The notes beneath the pieces were generated by a model, which was given only the letters and a program-made list of their open reading frames with translations, had not been told where the DNA came from and ran no database searches. This document shows positions 35,892-44,654 of a stretch of DNA of 58,256 nt, piece after piece. This DNA is from Planctomycetaceae bacterium. Its GTDB lineage: Bacteria > Planctomycetota > Planctomycetia > Planctomycetales > Planctomycetaceae. The DNA lies in the NCBI GenBank assembly GCA_002724315.1, contig PBOJ01000031.1, forward strand, positions 48,246 through 106,501, in the 5' to 3' direction. Within the stretch, counting starts at the first letter, position 1, and each line of letters starts with the position of its first letter. The translations under genes were made by a program, and so were the position numbers.

Positions 35892-37941
35892 CATCCCATT
35901 CCCGCCAAGCCCGTTCGACCGCCGAGGTGAACTCGTTGGCCAGCCGTCGCCCGTCGCACAGAGGCCCGTCCCGCATCCGGCCCCGCAACTCCGACCGTAA
36001 TGATCGACGAAGAGCAACATCGCCGGCCAACTCCAGGGCCTTCTCGACATATTCGGTCTCCGAAGCCACTGCCAGATCATCGAGCCCAACTCGAGACAGG
36101 AACGAGGCGGTTTGTCGACCGCACATCCGTTGGCCAGCCCACGTGACAACCGGCACGCCCATCCAGAGCGCCTCGCAGCTGGTCAGGCCACCAGAGAAAG
36201 GGAACGTGTCCAGGCCAATGTCGATCTCACCGTAACCGGCCAACAACTCGGCATGAGAGACCCAGCCGTGCAGTGAGATCCGATCGCGATCGACACCCGC
36301 CTCGGCCAGCAGTCCACCAAACCGATCGGCGACACGGGGGTCATCGAGCCCCCGGCTGCGGAGAACCAGCCGTGAACCCGGCTGACCCACAAGGATCCTG
36401 GCCCAGGTGGACAACACTTCCGGGGTGGTCTTGTCGAGCTTGTTGAAGCTGCCGAAAACGACCTCCCCGGATCCGGACCCGACGTTGACGTCTGGTGCAT
36501 CGACGGGCGGCAAATAGCTGATGTGCCCGCCAGCCAAGCGAATGATCCGCTCACAGAAAGCCGTCTCGGCCCCCTCGGGAACCAGCACCTCGTCGGCAAC
36601 CAGGCCGTCAATCGCCGGCAGGCCCGTGGTCGAGGGATACCCGATCCAGGTCAATTGCAGCCGTGCTGGCCGTCGGGCAAAGACTCCCAGGCGGTGACGG
36701 CCGGTGTGGCCGGTCAGATCAACCAGCACGTCGATCCCGACATCGCGAACCCACTCGGCCACCACCGAATCGTCCCGGCCGCGAATGTCGAACCAATCCT
36801 CTGAAGCAGAACGGAATCGATCGGTGAAGGCGTCGACCTGGATCCGGTCGCTGAAACACACCGCCTGGACACGGCCTGCGTCGAATGACTCGAATCCGCT
36901 CAGCAGAAAGCGACCCACCGGGTGGTGACCGAAATCCGGCGAAATGAAACCGACCCTCAACGGGGTGTCGGACATACGCGGGTTCGCATCGCCGAGGGCT
37001 GGCACCTCAAGTCCCTCCCAGAGCAAGTCACAGGACTCCCGATGTGCGACCAGTATCTCCTCGGGCGAGCCGGACGGACGGCAGAGTATCGTTGACAGCC
37101 GATTGGCGACCGCGGGGACTGACCTCGGCGAGTGCTGCACCGCCCGCTCGAACTGTTCGGCCGCTTCTTCCAGGCGACCCTGCAGTTTCAATGCCACGCC
37201 AAGATTGTTGGTCGCCCGAGCGTGACCGGGAACACGCCTCAACACGCCCCGCTGCACGTCCTCGGACTCGGACAGCCGACCGGCCTGCTCCAGCGCGATG
37301 GCGAGGTTGTACTCGATCTCCGGATCGCCCGGTCCACCGGCCAATGCGCGGCCGTATGCCAGGATCGCCTCGTCGATCTGCCCGAGTTTCAGCAACGCAT
37401 TGCCGAGGTTGTTCTCGGCTGCGGCCAGCCCGGGTCTCATCTGCAGCACCCGCCGGCTGCACTCGGCCGCTTCGGCGTACTCACCCACTTCGCACAACAC
37501 GTTGCCGAGGTTGGCCAACGCCCCGTGATGACCGGGCTGAAGCTGGATCGCCCGCCGGAACGCATCGACCGCATCATGGTGCCGTGACTGACACCGGCAG
37601 GCCAGGCCCAGGTTGACCCAGGCCGACACGAAATCCGGAGCCATCTCGGTCGCCAGCCGGGCCATCCGCTCGGCCTCCTCCCCCTGTCGAGCCTCGACCA
37701 GGATCGCCGCCAGGTTGGCCGCCGCCTCGGGCACGGACGGATCGATCTCCCACGCCCGACGAGCCGAAACCAACGCCTGGTCCAGTTGGCCACGCCTCAG
37801 GAACACGCCGGCCAACACGCGGTGCGCCGACGGCTCCTCCGGTGAAACCGACAACACCTCGCCAGCCACGATCGCCGCCTCGTCCAACCGTCCGGCCGCA
37901 AAAAGTTCGAACGACCGACGAATCTCGCTGGGAACATCCAT
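35884..37941 (-). CDS. TPR-O-GlcNAc transferase-like glycosyltransferase (GT41, SPINDLY-type)
   Basis: 685 aa from the ATG at 37941 (MDVPSEIRRSFEL); an ATG 39 bases upstream is possible. Residues about 5-330 are 8-9 TPRs (AWVNLGLACRCQSRHHDAVDAFRRA, NLGNALLKLGQIDEAI). The C-terminal GT41 domain contains ISPDFGHHPVGRFL (catalytic-region His), VDLTGHTGRHRLGVFARRPA, WIGYPSTTGLPAID, FGSFNKLDKTTPEVL and DTFPFSGGLTSCEALWMGVPVVTW, the nucleotide-sugar binding segment. No signal peptide is visible, so it probably acts in the cytoplasm, adding GlcNAc or fucose to Ser/Thr of proteins. It is divergent from the transglutaminase-like gene. Confidence 0.92.
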   Translation of the reverse strand: MDVPSEIRRSFELFAAGRLDEAAIVAGEVLSVSPEEPSAHRVLAGVFLRRGQLDQALVSARRAWEIDPSVPEAAANLAAILVEARQGEEAERMARLATEMAPDFVSAWVNLGLACRCQSRHHDAVDAFRRAIQLQPGHHGALANLGNVLCEVGEYAEAAECSRRVLQMRPGLAAAENNLGNALLKLGQIDEAILAYGRALAGGPGDPEIEYNLAIALEQAGRLSESEDVQRGVLRRVPGHARATNNLGVALKLQGRLEEAAEQFERAVQHSPRSVPAVANRLSTILCRPSGSPEEILVAHRESCDLLWEGLEVPALGDANPRMSDTPLRVGFISPDFGHHPVGRFLLSGFESFDAGRVQAVCFSDRIQVDAFTDRFRSASEDWFDIRGRDDSVVAEWVRDVGIDVLVDLTGHTGRHRLGVFARRPARLQLTWIGYPSTTGLPAIDGLVADEVLVPEGAETAFCERIIRLAGGHISYLPPVDAPDVNVGSGSGEVVFGSFNKLDKTTPEVLSTWARILVGQPGSRLVLRSRGLDDPRVADRFGGLLAEAGVDRDRISLHGWVSHAELLAGYGEIDIGLDTFPFSGGLTSCEALWMGVPVVTWAGQRMCGRQTASFLSRVGLDDLAVASETEYVEKALELAGDVALRRSLRSELRGRMRDGPLCDGRRLANEFTSAVERAWREWDVL

Positions 37942-38075
37942 CGCTGAAGAGTGTACGACTCTGCCCGCCGGTTGCCACACGCCAGAGACACCACCAGCGA
38001 ACTCGACACGGATTTGCGGTTATGGAACAATTTGCGTGTCATAAGTTCTCATGATGTTCTTCCGGGGCCCGCGAG

Positions 38076-39137
38076 ATGCCGAATCGGGCACAGCCATTCA
38101 TACTCGTCTTTGCGCTGGCCATTGGAGCCGCAGCAACCGGTTGCCAGTCCGAAGACGCCGCCACATCACCGGTGGAGCAGCCCGCCGTTTCAGGGTCGAC
38201 GGTGGCCCAGAACACGGCCGACCAGCCGAAGTCTCGAACGTTCGAACTCGACTACGGCGTCACGGTCAACGACGTCCCGGAGGGCTCACGCCTGAGGGTC
38301 TGGTTGCCCATGCCCCAGTCGACCGCTGCACAGCAGATCCGCCAACTGGGGCGACAAGTGCCGGTCGAACCGAAACAGACCACCGAGTCGAAATACGGCA
38401 ACCGGATGCTGCACTTCGACTTCAAGCCGTCCTCGCCCAGGCCAATCACCTTCCAGGTCACCTGGCAGATCACTCGCAACGAGGTCCTGGGCCTGGACAC
38501 GGTCGACCCCACAGCCGGGCTGGGTGACGCGGAGCGGAAAATTTACCTGGCCGCCAATCTCAAGGTGCCGATCGCCGGCAAGCCGTTGACCCTGATCGAT
38601 CCAAACCGGCTGTCCAGGGAGAACCCGATAGAACTGGGTCGCTCGCTCTACGAACAGGTCGACAGTCACATGAGATACGACAAGTCAAAACCCGGGTACG
38701 GGAACGGCGATGTCCTGTGGGCGTGCGACAGTGGGTTCGGCAATTGCACCGACTTCCACAGCCTGTTCATCTCCTGGGCCCGTTCGCAGGATCTCCCGGC
38801 ACGTTTCGAGATCGGTTTTCCGCTGCCACCGGATCGGGGAGAGGGCAAGATCGGGGGTTACCACTGCTGGGCCCAGTTCCACGTCGACGGCCACGGCTGG
38901 GTGCCAACCGACATCTCCGAAGCCGACAAGCACCCCGACCTCAAATCGTATTACTTCGGCAACCTGTCGGAGAACCGGGTCCAGTTCACCATCGGCCGTG
39001 ACATCACGCTCGAACCCGCACAGGACGGTGATCCGCTCAACTACTTCATCTATCCACACATCGAGGTCGACGGAAAGACCTGGTCGGTCGAAAAGACCGA
39101 ACGGACATTTGCGTTCCGCGACAAGGTGGACCGATAA
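38076..39137 (+). CDS. Transglutaminase-like lipoprotein
   Basis: 353 aa. Lipoprotein signal with lipobox ATGC at Cys23. After a beta-rich N-terminal region (RTFELDYGVTVNDVPEGSRLRVWLPMP) comes a transglutaminase/cysteine-protease-like core. It has Cys224 in GNCTDFHSLF, His in GGYHCWAQF and Asp in VPTDISEAD, giving the Cys-His-Asp triad. Members hydrolyse or crosslink peptide bonds, often in murein or proteins, at the cell surface. It stands between the divergent GT41 gene and the convergent LysR gene (6 bp gap). The 134-bp upstream region has no clear -35/-10; weak AT-rich stretches occur around 38020-38045. Confidence 0.88.
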   Translation: MPNRAQPFILVFALAIGAAATGCQSEDAATSPVEQPAVSGSTVAQNTADQPKSRTFELDYGVTVNDVPEGSRLRVWLPMPQSTAAQQIRQLGRQVPVEPKQTTESKYGNRMLHFDFKPSSPRPITFQVTWQITRNEVLGLDTVDPTAGLGDAERKIYLAANLKVPIAGKPLTLIDPNRLSRENPIELGRSLYEQVDSHMRYDKSKPGYGNGDVLWACDSGFGNCTDFHSLFISWARSQDLPARFEIGFPLPPDRGEGKIGGYHCWAQFHVDGHGWVPTDISEADKHPDLKSYYFGNLSENRVQFTIGRDITLEPAQDGDPLNYFIYPHIEVDGKTWSVEKTERTFAFRDKVDR

Positions 39138-39143
39138 CCCTCA

Positions 39144-40031
39144 TCACCGCGACTCGACGAACTCCAGAAATTCTCTCAGCGGAGTTCCCACCACGCGATC
39201 CACCGCGGTGACCAGATACAGTTGCCGGCGGGGCCGAACTCGTCCGACCCGGATGTGCTTCAGCCGCCCCGATTCCAGGTCGTCGATGACGGCTCCCCGG
39301 CTGAGAAACGCGGCGGCCAACCCGCGGGTCACGGCCGACCGCGTGGCATCAACCGAGTTGGTTTCCATCCAGGTCACCAGTTCATCCCTGTGCACCCCGG
39401 CCAGCTCCAGCGCCTCATCGACACATCGCTGACTGGCCGACCCATTCCCGCGTACCACCAGCGGCAGCGTCAGCAGTTCGCCCATCGAGATCCGCTCCAT
39501 GCCGGCCAACGGGTGATCACGCCCAACGACCAGCACCAGTTCATCCTCGGCAACCGCCCGTGCGACAAGGCGATCATCGCCGGGCAATTCTCCGACAACT
39601 CCCACATCGGCATCTCCGCCGGCCACCGCCGCTGAGGCTGTGCGGCTGTTGGAGACGGTCACGGTTTCACGAACGTCGGGACAGGCTCCACGAAACCCGG
39701 CAACCACCTCGGGTAACCACCACTCGGCCGGAACAGTGCTCGACGCGATTTTCAGCCGCCCGGTCACCACCGGCCGGCTCCCGGCAATCTGCTCGTCGGC
39801 GGCCTCCAGCAGATCGAAGATCTCCCGAACCGTTTCCAGCAACCGCCCACCGGCCTCTGTCAGCGTCGCTGACCGCGATCCACGCTCGAACAGCACCTGT
39901 CCGTAATGGGCTTCCAGGACGGCGATATGCTGGCTGACGGCCGCCTGGGTTACTTCGAGCCGTTCAGCAGCCCGGGTGAAGTTCCCGGCTTCGGCTGCGG
40001 TGACGAACGTCCTGAGGTGCCTCAGTTCCAT
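39144..40031 (-). CDS. LysR family transcriptional regulator
   Basis: 295 aa from the ATG at 40031, which starts the canonical LysR N-terminus MELRHLRTFVTAAEAGNFTRAAERL. The winged helix-turn-helix includes EVTQAAVSQHIAVLEAHYGQVLFERGSR. The C-terminal two-lobed effector domain covers about 90-290 (GRLKIASSTVPAEWWLPEVVAGF). The N-terminal sequence and the effector-domain start GRLKIASSTVPAEWWLP resemble CysB/CysL-like regulators, but the ligand is unknown. It is divergent from the PQQ-propeller gene, with 68 bp between starts, and probably regulates it and itself. Confidence 0.92.
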   Translation of the reverse strand: MELRHLRTFVTAAEAGNFTRAAERLEVTQAAVSQHIAVLEAHYGQVLFERGSRSATLTEAGGRLLETVREIFDLLEAADEQIAGSRPVVTGRLKIASSTVPAEWWLPEVVAGFRGACPDVRETVTVSNSRTASAAVAGGDADVGVVGELPGDDRLVARAVAEDELVLVVGRDHPLAGMERISMGELLTLPLVVRGNGSASQRCVDEALELAGVHRDELVTWMETNSVDATRSAVTRGLAAAFLSRGAVIDDLESGRLKHIRVGRVRPRRQLYLVTAVDRVVGTPLREFLEFVESR

Positions 40032-40065
40032 CCCGTCATCATAGCGGGACGGAAAGGGAATTCCC
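40031..40065. promoter_or_regulatory. Symmetric elements in the LysR divergent promoter
   Basis: TCCCG-N9-CGGGA (40031-40049) overlaps the LysR start codon and is followed by the perfect palindrome GGGAATTCCC (40056-40065). Their position between the divergent genes suits autoregulation by the LysR protein. Confidence 0.4.
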
Positions 40066-40077
40066 CGACCTTTGCTT

Positions 40078-40108
40078 CCGTGCCAGCCGGAGGGGTACCA
40101 TGGCACGG
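40078..40108. promoter_or_regulatory. Inverted repeat spanning the start of the propeller gene
   Basis: CCGTGCCA (40078-40085) and TGGCACGG (40101-40108) are perfect 8-bp arms 15 bases apart. The loop holds the Shine-Dalgarno sequence GGAGGGG (40089-40095) and the right arm overlaps the ATG at 40100. It may be a LysR operator, or an RNA hairpin presenting or hiding the ribosome-binding site. Confidence 0.5.
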
Positions 40109-43100
40109 TTCCACCCCGCCTGCAGGGATTTCCTCATGAGTTTTCTCTCTCGCTGCGTCACAGCCTGTGTTGTCCTGACCCTCCTGGCCAGTCCGTCTCG
40201 GCAGGCCCGGGCGGCCGATGCCCGGGCGGTCCACAAGCAGGTCGGTGTCCATGCCGGGCTGTGCGTGTTGCTGGGCGACAACCTGGCCGAGCGGGCCCTG
40301 GCGCTGGCGAAGGTCAGTGACCTGGTGATTTATGTTCCGGCCGGAACTCACGGCCACGCCGCGACCATCCGCGCCGCTGCCGCAAAGGCGGGATTGTTGG
40401 GTACACAGATCTACGTCGACCACGGTCATCCCCAGCGGATCGGTTTGGCCAGCAACCTGGCCGACGCTGTGATCGTCGAGGGATCGATCCAGACGCCGAA
40501 GACCGAGTTGATGCGAGTGATCCGACCGCGGGGTCGCCTGGTCCTGGACGGAACCGTCCAGGCCAAGCCGGTCCCCGACGGCACCGGAGAGTGGACCCAC
40601 CCCTACCACGGCTCCGACAACAACCCGCAATCCGACGACCGACTGGCCCGGGCCCCCTACCTGACGAAGTTCCTGGCCACGCCCTGGTATGGGCCGATGC
40701 CCGAGGTGACCGTCTCGTCCGGGGGACGAATGTTCAAGGCCTTCGGTTTCCTGGCGTTCAAGCGCCGCGAGTGGCCAATGGTTGGCAAGCTGGTCTGCCT
40801 GAACGGCTACAACGGGGCCACGCTGTGGACCAAGCTGTTGACCCCCGGCTTCATGATCCATCGCAACACGATCGTCGCCACTCCCGACACGCTTTACCTG
40901 GCCGACAACAAGTCGTGCAAGTTGATCGATGCGGCCACCGGAACGGTCCGGGACGAGATTGTCGTTCCTGACTCTCACGCTGGAGACGGCAAGACCTGGA
41001 AATGGATGACCCTTCGCAACGGCGTACTCTACGCGCTGGTCGGTCCCTCCGAAAAACTCCACCAGGTCCACCTCGGCACCCGCACCGAAAGGGGCTGGCC
41101 CTGGACAACGGTCCGAAAGACCTACGGGGAATCACTGGCCACCTGGGGCTTCGGCCGAACACTGCTGGCCTTCGACGCCAAGACCAAGAAGGTGATCTGG
41201 TCGCACACCGCAACGGCCCCGATCGACGGCCGGGCTGTGGTGATGAACAAGAACCGCATCTTCCTCTACAGCCACCTGGACCACCTCGAGGCGGTCAACG
41301 CCACAGATGGCACGACCGCGTGGAAGACATCCGACAAGAAATTGATGACCACGATCGGCGAACACCACCGTGCCCAGACAGCCAGCCTGGGTTACGCCAC
41401 CACCGCCTACCTCAAGTGCAATGACGACGCGCTGTTTTTTGCCGGGCCCACCCGTACCAAGCTCGTGGCCGTCTCGACCAAGACGGGCAAACTGCTCTGG
41501 AGCTACAAGGACGGCAACATGCAGTTGATCCTTCGCAAAGACGGCTTGTACGCGATGGGCCGCCTGAGCCAAAGCAAGAAGTTCCACCCGATGACCGGCC
41601 AGGTTCTGGCCGACCTGAAGTGCTTCCGCGGCAACTGCACGCGAGCGACCGGAACGGTCGATTCGATCTTCGCTCGGGGCTATCGCCACACCGGGACCAT
41701 GCGGTTTGATGTCTCGTACGGGAAACCTCGGCGGCTGCCCGGCATGCGACCGGCCTGCCAGGACGGTGTGATCGTCGCCAACGGACAGTTGTACTGGGGC
41801 CCGTGGATGTGCGACTGCAACCACTCGCTGGTCGGAGTCATCAGCCTGACATCCGCCGGGGACTTCGAGTTCGATCGCGAGGCGATCGAGAGCGAACGCC
41901 TGGAGAACATCGCCGATCTGTCAACTCGTGGCCCGTCGCTGACTGCCGCAGACTGGCCGACCTACCGAGCCAACAACCAGCGAACCGCATCGACGCCGGT
42001 CCGCGTGCCCACGAAACTGAAGCTGGCCTGGCAGACCCCTCCACGAGAAACCATCGAACCAACCGCACCGGTGACGGCGGCGGGCGTGACCCTGGTGGCT
42101 GGATCTGACGGATCCGTCCGCGCCTTTGACTCGTCCAATGGCAAATCCCGCTGGACGGCTTATACCGGTGGTGCCATCACCTACCCCCCAACCATCGCCG
42201 ACGGCCGAGTGCACGTCGGTTCCGGTGACGGCCGAGCCTGGTGCTTCGAACTGGCCACCGGACGGACGCTCTGGTGCTTCCGGGCGGCTCCACTGGAACG
42301 ACGCATCCCCGTATACGGCCGACTGCTCTCGACCTGGCCGGTCGCCAGCGGCGTGATGGTCGCCGACGGTGTCGCCTACTGCGGGGCGGGGATCATCTGC
42401 CACGACGGCACCCATGTCTACGCCCTGGATGCCGCCACCGGCAAGATCCGGTGGCAGAACAACCGGTCGGGCAACCTGCTGGGCGAGGACGAATCGGTCG
42501 GCGTCAGCGTGCAGGGGCACATGCTGCTGCACGACGGCGTCGTTCACATGGCCGGCGGCAACGTGGTCTCACCTGCCAAGTACGACCTCAAGACCGGCAA
42601 GTGCCTGAACCAGCTGTCCCAGAAGCCCGACAAGTCGCTCGACGATCACTGGAAGATGCAACGATCCGGCCGGGGCAGCGAGCTGTTCCTGGTCGAGAAC
42701 AAGGTGACCATCGCCGGCAACATGCTTTACTCGGCGAAAACACCCGGCCCCCCGTCGCGCTACATGGCCAAGTACCTGCTCCAGGCCAACAGCGGCGACG
42801 TGATCATCCAGGGCACCGACAAGACACTGCTGCGGGTGGATCCCAAGAAGGGCGAGGACGGGAAAACCAAGGTCCTCTGGAAAGACTCGAGTTTCGCGCG
42901 GACCCAGGCCGTGGTGTTGAGTGCCAACGCCGTGATCGTCGCGGGCGAACTGCCAGCGCTGAAGGAGGACGGACCACTACGACCGGCGCTGGTCGCCCGC
43001 AATCCGGTCGACGGCAAACCGCTCTGGGCCCAGGCACTGCCCGCACCTCCCCAAAAATGGGGCCTGGCTATCGACCGCGACGGGCGAGTGGTTCTGACGC

Positions 43101-43141
43101 TGATTGATGGACGGACCGTCTGTTTCGCTGCGGCGAAATAG
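40100..43141 (+). CDS. Exported PQQ-like beta-propeller protein with degenerate methyltransferase-like N-terminus
   Basis: 1013 aa from the ATG at 40100, which has GGAGGGG at good spacing; an ATG at 40136 is an alternative. Signal peptide to about residue 39 (CVTACVVLTLLASPSRQARA). Residues about 48-155 have Rossmann-like methyltransferase features (LASNLADAVIVEGSI, LMRVIRPRGRLVLDG), but the glycine-rich SAM loop is not recognisable. From about 170, after EWTHPYHGSDNNPQSDD, come many PQQ/BamB-like blades: VCLNGYNGATLWTKL, AVNATDGTTAWKTSD, AVSTKTGKLLWSYKDG, ALDAATGKIRWQNN. Real PQQ ligands are not evident. It is probably periplasmic and controlled by the adjacent LysR protein. Confidence 0.88.
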   Translation: MARFHPACRDFLMSFLSRCVTACVVLTLLASPSRQARAADARAVHKQVGVHAGLCVLLGDNLAERALALAKVSDLVIYVPAGTHGHAATIRAAAAKAGLLGTQIYVDHGHPQRIGLASNLADAVIVEGSIQTPKTELMRVIRPRGRLVLDGTVQAKPVPDGTGEWTHPYHGSDNNPQSDDRLARAPYLTKFLATPWYGPMPEVTVSSGGRMFKAFGFLAFKRREWPMVGKLVCLNGYNGATLWTKLLTPGFMIHRNTIVATPDTLYLADNKSCKLIDAATGTVRDEIVVPDSHAGDGKTWKWMTLRNGVLYALVGPSEKLHQVHLGTRTERGWPWTTVRKTYGESLATWGFGRTLLAFDAKTKKVIWSHTATAPIDGRAVVMNKNRIFLYSHLDHLEAVNATDGTTAWKTSDKKLMTTIGEHHRAQTASLGYATTAYLKCNDDALFFAGPTRTKLVAVSTKTGKLLWSYKDGNMQLILRKDGLYAMGRLSQSKKFHPMTGQVLADLKCFRGNCTRATGTVDSIFARGYRHTGTMRFDVSYGKPRRLPGMRPACQDGVIVANGQLYWGPWMCDCNHSLVGVISLTSAGDFEFDREAIESERLENIADLSTRGPSLTAADWPTYRANNQRTASTPVRVPTKLKLAWQTPPRETIEPTAPVTAAGVTLVAGSDGSVRAFDSSNGKSRWTAYTGGAITYPPTIADGRVHVGSGDGRAWCFELATGRTLWCFRAAPLERRIPVYGRLLSTWPVASGVMVADGVAYCGAGIICHDGTHVYALDAATGKIRWQNNRSGNLLGEDESVGVSVQGHMLLHDGVVHMAGGNVVSPAKYDLKTGKCLNQLSQKPDKSLDDHWKMQRSGRGSELFLVENKVTIAGNMLYSAKTPGPPSRYMAKYLLQANSGDVIIQGTDKTLLRVDPKKGEDGKTKVLWKDSSFARTQAVVLSANAVIVAGELPALKEDGPLRPALVARNPVDGKPLWAQALPAPPQKWGLAIDRDGRVVLTLIDGRTVCFAAAK

Positions 43142-43173
43142 CAGGGGTTCTGCCGGCGATCTCGCACCCCCGG

Positions 43174-44640
43174 TCAGGATGATTGTTGCGGGCTGTTGCC
43201 ACTGCTGTCGGGCTGTTTCCCGACGGCAGTGGCCGCGTCGTGTTCATCGAGACCCCGCTGGCCGCTGACGACCGCCTCGGCTTCAGGCCGACGCCGCGGT
43301 CCGTTCATCTGTGTCCCGATGAACGTGTATCGCACGCAGTACTCGTAAAGCACCAGGGAAACTCCCGTGGTGGCAACGGTCGTGACCAGGAACTTGACCA
43401 GCCCGTGCCAGGGAAGCTGGATCAACACGCTGGGCAACAACATGGTCAACGGCAGGTGCAGCACGTAGAGGAAATAAGCCGAATCCGACCAGTAGCGAAC
43501 TCGCTCGCTGGATCGGTCGAAGTACCGCAAGGCGATCCCGAACAGTGCCAGGCTGGTGCTGAGCATGACCAGTGAGACGGAAAACGGCGGGATCAGCAAC
43601 AGGGACTCGGCGAGGGAAATCGGCACCGGGCTGTCAGCAAAAGCACCGACCGGAGGAAAAACAAAGGCCTGATCGGCGGCACCAAACTCGGTGGCCGGCG
43701 TGACCGTGCCATGGGCAAAGAAATGCCGAGCCCCCGCCTGGGTGGTCATGATGAACTGAGGATGGATGCAGTCGCGGATCATGATCCCGGGAAAAGCCAC
43801 CAGGCTGATCACCGCGTACCACATCCAGTCCCGTTTCAGTGTCTCGAGATGGTGCAGGTTGCTGTAGAGCAGATAACCGGCCAGGTAGGCACAGCCGTAG
43901 TAGGTGTAGTAGCGAAAGACAGGTCGGATACTGGACGGGGCCTCATAGAAGGTGACCCATTTGGGTTCGGCAACCAGCGGAATCATCACGATCGCCGGCA
44001 GGATGATTCTCACCGGGTGCCCCAAAACCCAGTCGGAAGCCCGAACCAACCGTTCCCAAAGACTTTGCAGCGAACGTGGCCAGGACACGCCCACGCACAC
44101 CGCGTTGGTGATGACAAACAGCATCAGGTAGTGAACGAACCACAGGTGAGCGTACCCGTAGTTGCCGCCGTTGGGGGTCGGTTCGTAGCGGCTCCAGTAG
44201 TCGGCCGAAGTCAGCGTACCGGCCAACGTGACCCAGTACCCGTCGCCGTCGCCGAGCCCGTAGTGCGCCCATTCGTGATAGACCAGCGCGGCCTCGATGG
44301 AGACCATGACCAGCGGCCACCAGCAGAGAAACGGCACCAGCAGCTTCTTGATCCGCTGGCGGACGAAATACCGGTTGTCCCGGTACCGCAACACCATGCA
44401 ACTGAAAAACCCCGAGATCATGAAGAACAGTTCCATACGATACGTGTGCACCCAGAGCACGAAGGTGGTCAGGGTGGCATCCTGGGACGGATCGACGACG
44501 CCCCAGTTGGCGCGATCGCTGGAGGTCATGTATGGCAGCGCGGCATGCAGCACGATGCCCAAGAACATCGCCCAGGCCCGCAGCGCATCCAGTCCGTGGT
44601 AACGGGGTCGATCCAGAGACGGTTCAGAGGAATTCGCCAT
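43174..44640 (-). CDS. Acyltransferase-3 family membrane protein
   Basis: 488 aa. The N-terminal acyltransferase-3 signature is RYHGLDALRAWAMFLGIVLHAALPYM, with the catalytic-type His in IVLHAAL. About ten membrane segments follow, including YRMELFFMISGFFSCMVLRY and FLYVLHLPLTMLLPSVLIQ. The longer loop at about 285-345 may face outside. These proteins O-acylate extracytoplasmic sugars or lipids. It begins 14 bp after the zinc-ribbon kinase gene and is surely in the same operon, so its activity or expression could be linked to that kinase. The C-terminus is hydrophilic and low-complexity. Confidence 0.9.
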   Translation of the reverse strand: MANSSEPSLDRPRYHGLDALRAWAMFLGIVLHAALPYMTSSDRANWGVVDPSQDATLTTFVLWVHTYRMELFFMISGFFSCMVLRYRDNRYFVRQRIKKLLVPFLCWWPLVMVSIEAALVYHEWAHYGLGDGDGYWVTLAGTLTSADYWSRYEPTPNGGNYGYAHLWFVHYLMLFVITNAVCVGVSWPRSLQSLWERLVRASDWVLGHPVRIILPAIVMIPLVAEPKWVTFYEAPSSIRPVFRYYTYYGCAYLAGYLLYSNLHHLETLKRDWMWYAVISLVAFPGIMIRDCIHPQFIMTTQAGARHFFAHGTVTPATEFGAADQAFVFPPVGAFADSPVPISLAESLLLIPPFSVSLVMLSTSLALFGIALRYFDRSSERVRYWSDSAYFLYVLHLPLTMLLPSVLIQLPWHGLVKFLVTTVATTGVSLVLYEYCVRYTFIGTQMNGPRRRPEAEAVVSGQRGLDEHDAATAVGKQPDSSGNSPQQSS

Positions 44641-44654
44641 GGCAGAACCTGAAA

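Noticed and set aside
37942..38075. Possible promoter TTGCGG with TCATAA before the transglutaminase-like gene
   Set aside because: Spacer of 19 bases and weak -10; not distinguishable from chance.
40100..43141. A genuine PQQ-dependent dehydrogenase
   Set aside because: The propeller repeats are of the BamB/PQQ-like type, but the disulfide ring, Trp-docking pattern and catalytic Asp region of quinoprotein dehydrogenases are not recognisable, so I call it PQQ-like only.
43142..43173. Possible terminator between the convergent propeller and acyltransferase genes
   Set aside because: Only a 5-bp GGGGT/ACCCC pairing with a long loop and no T tract.
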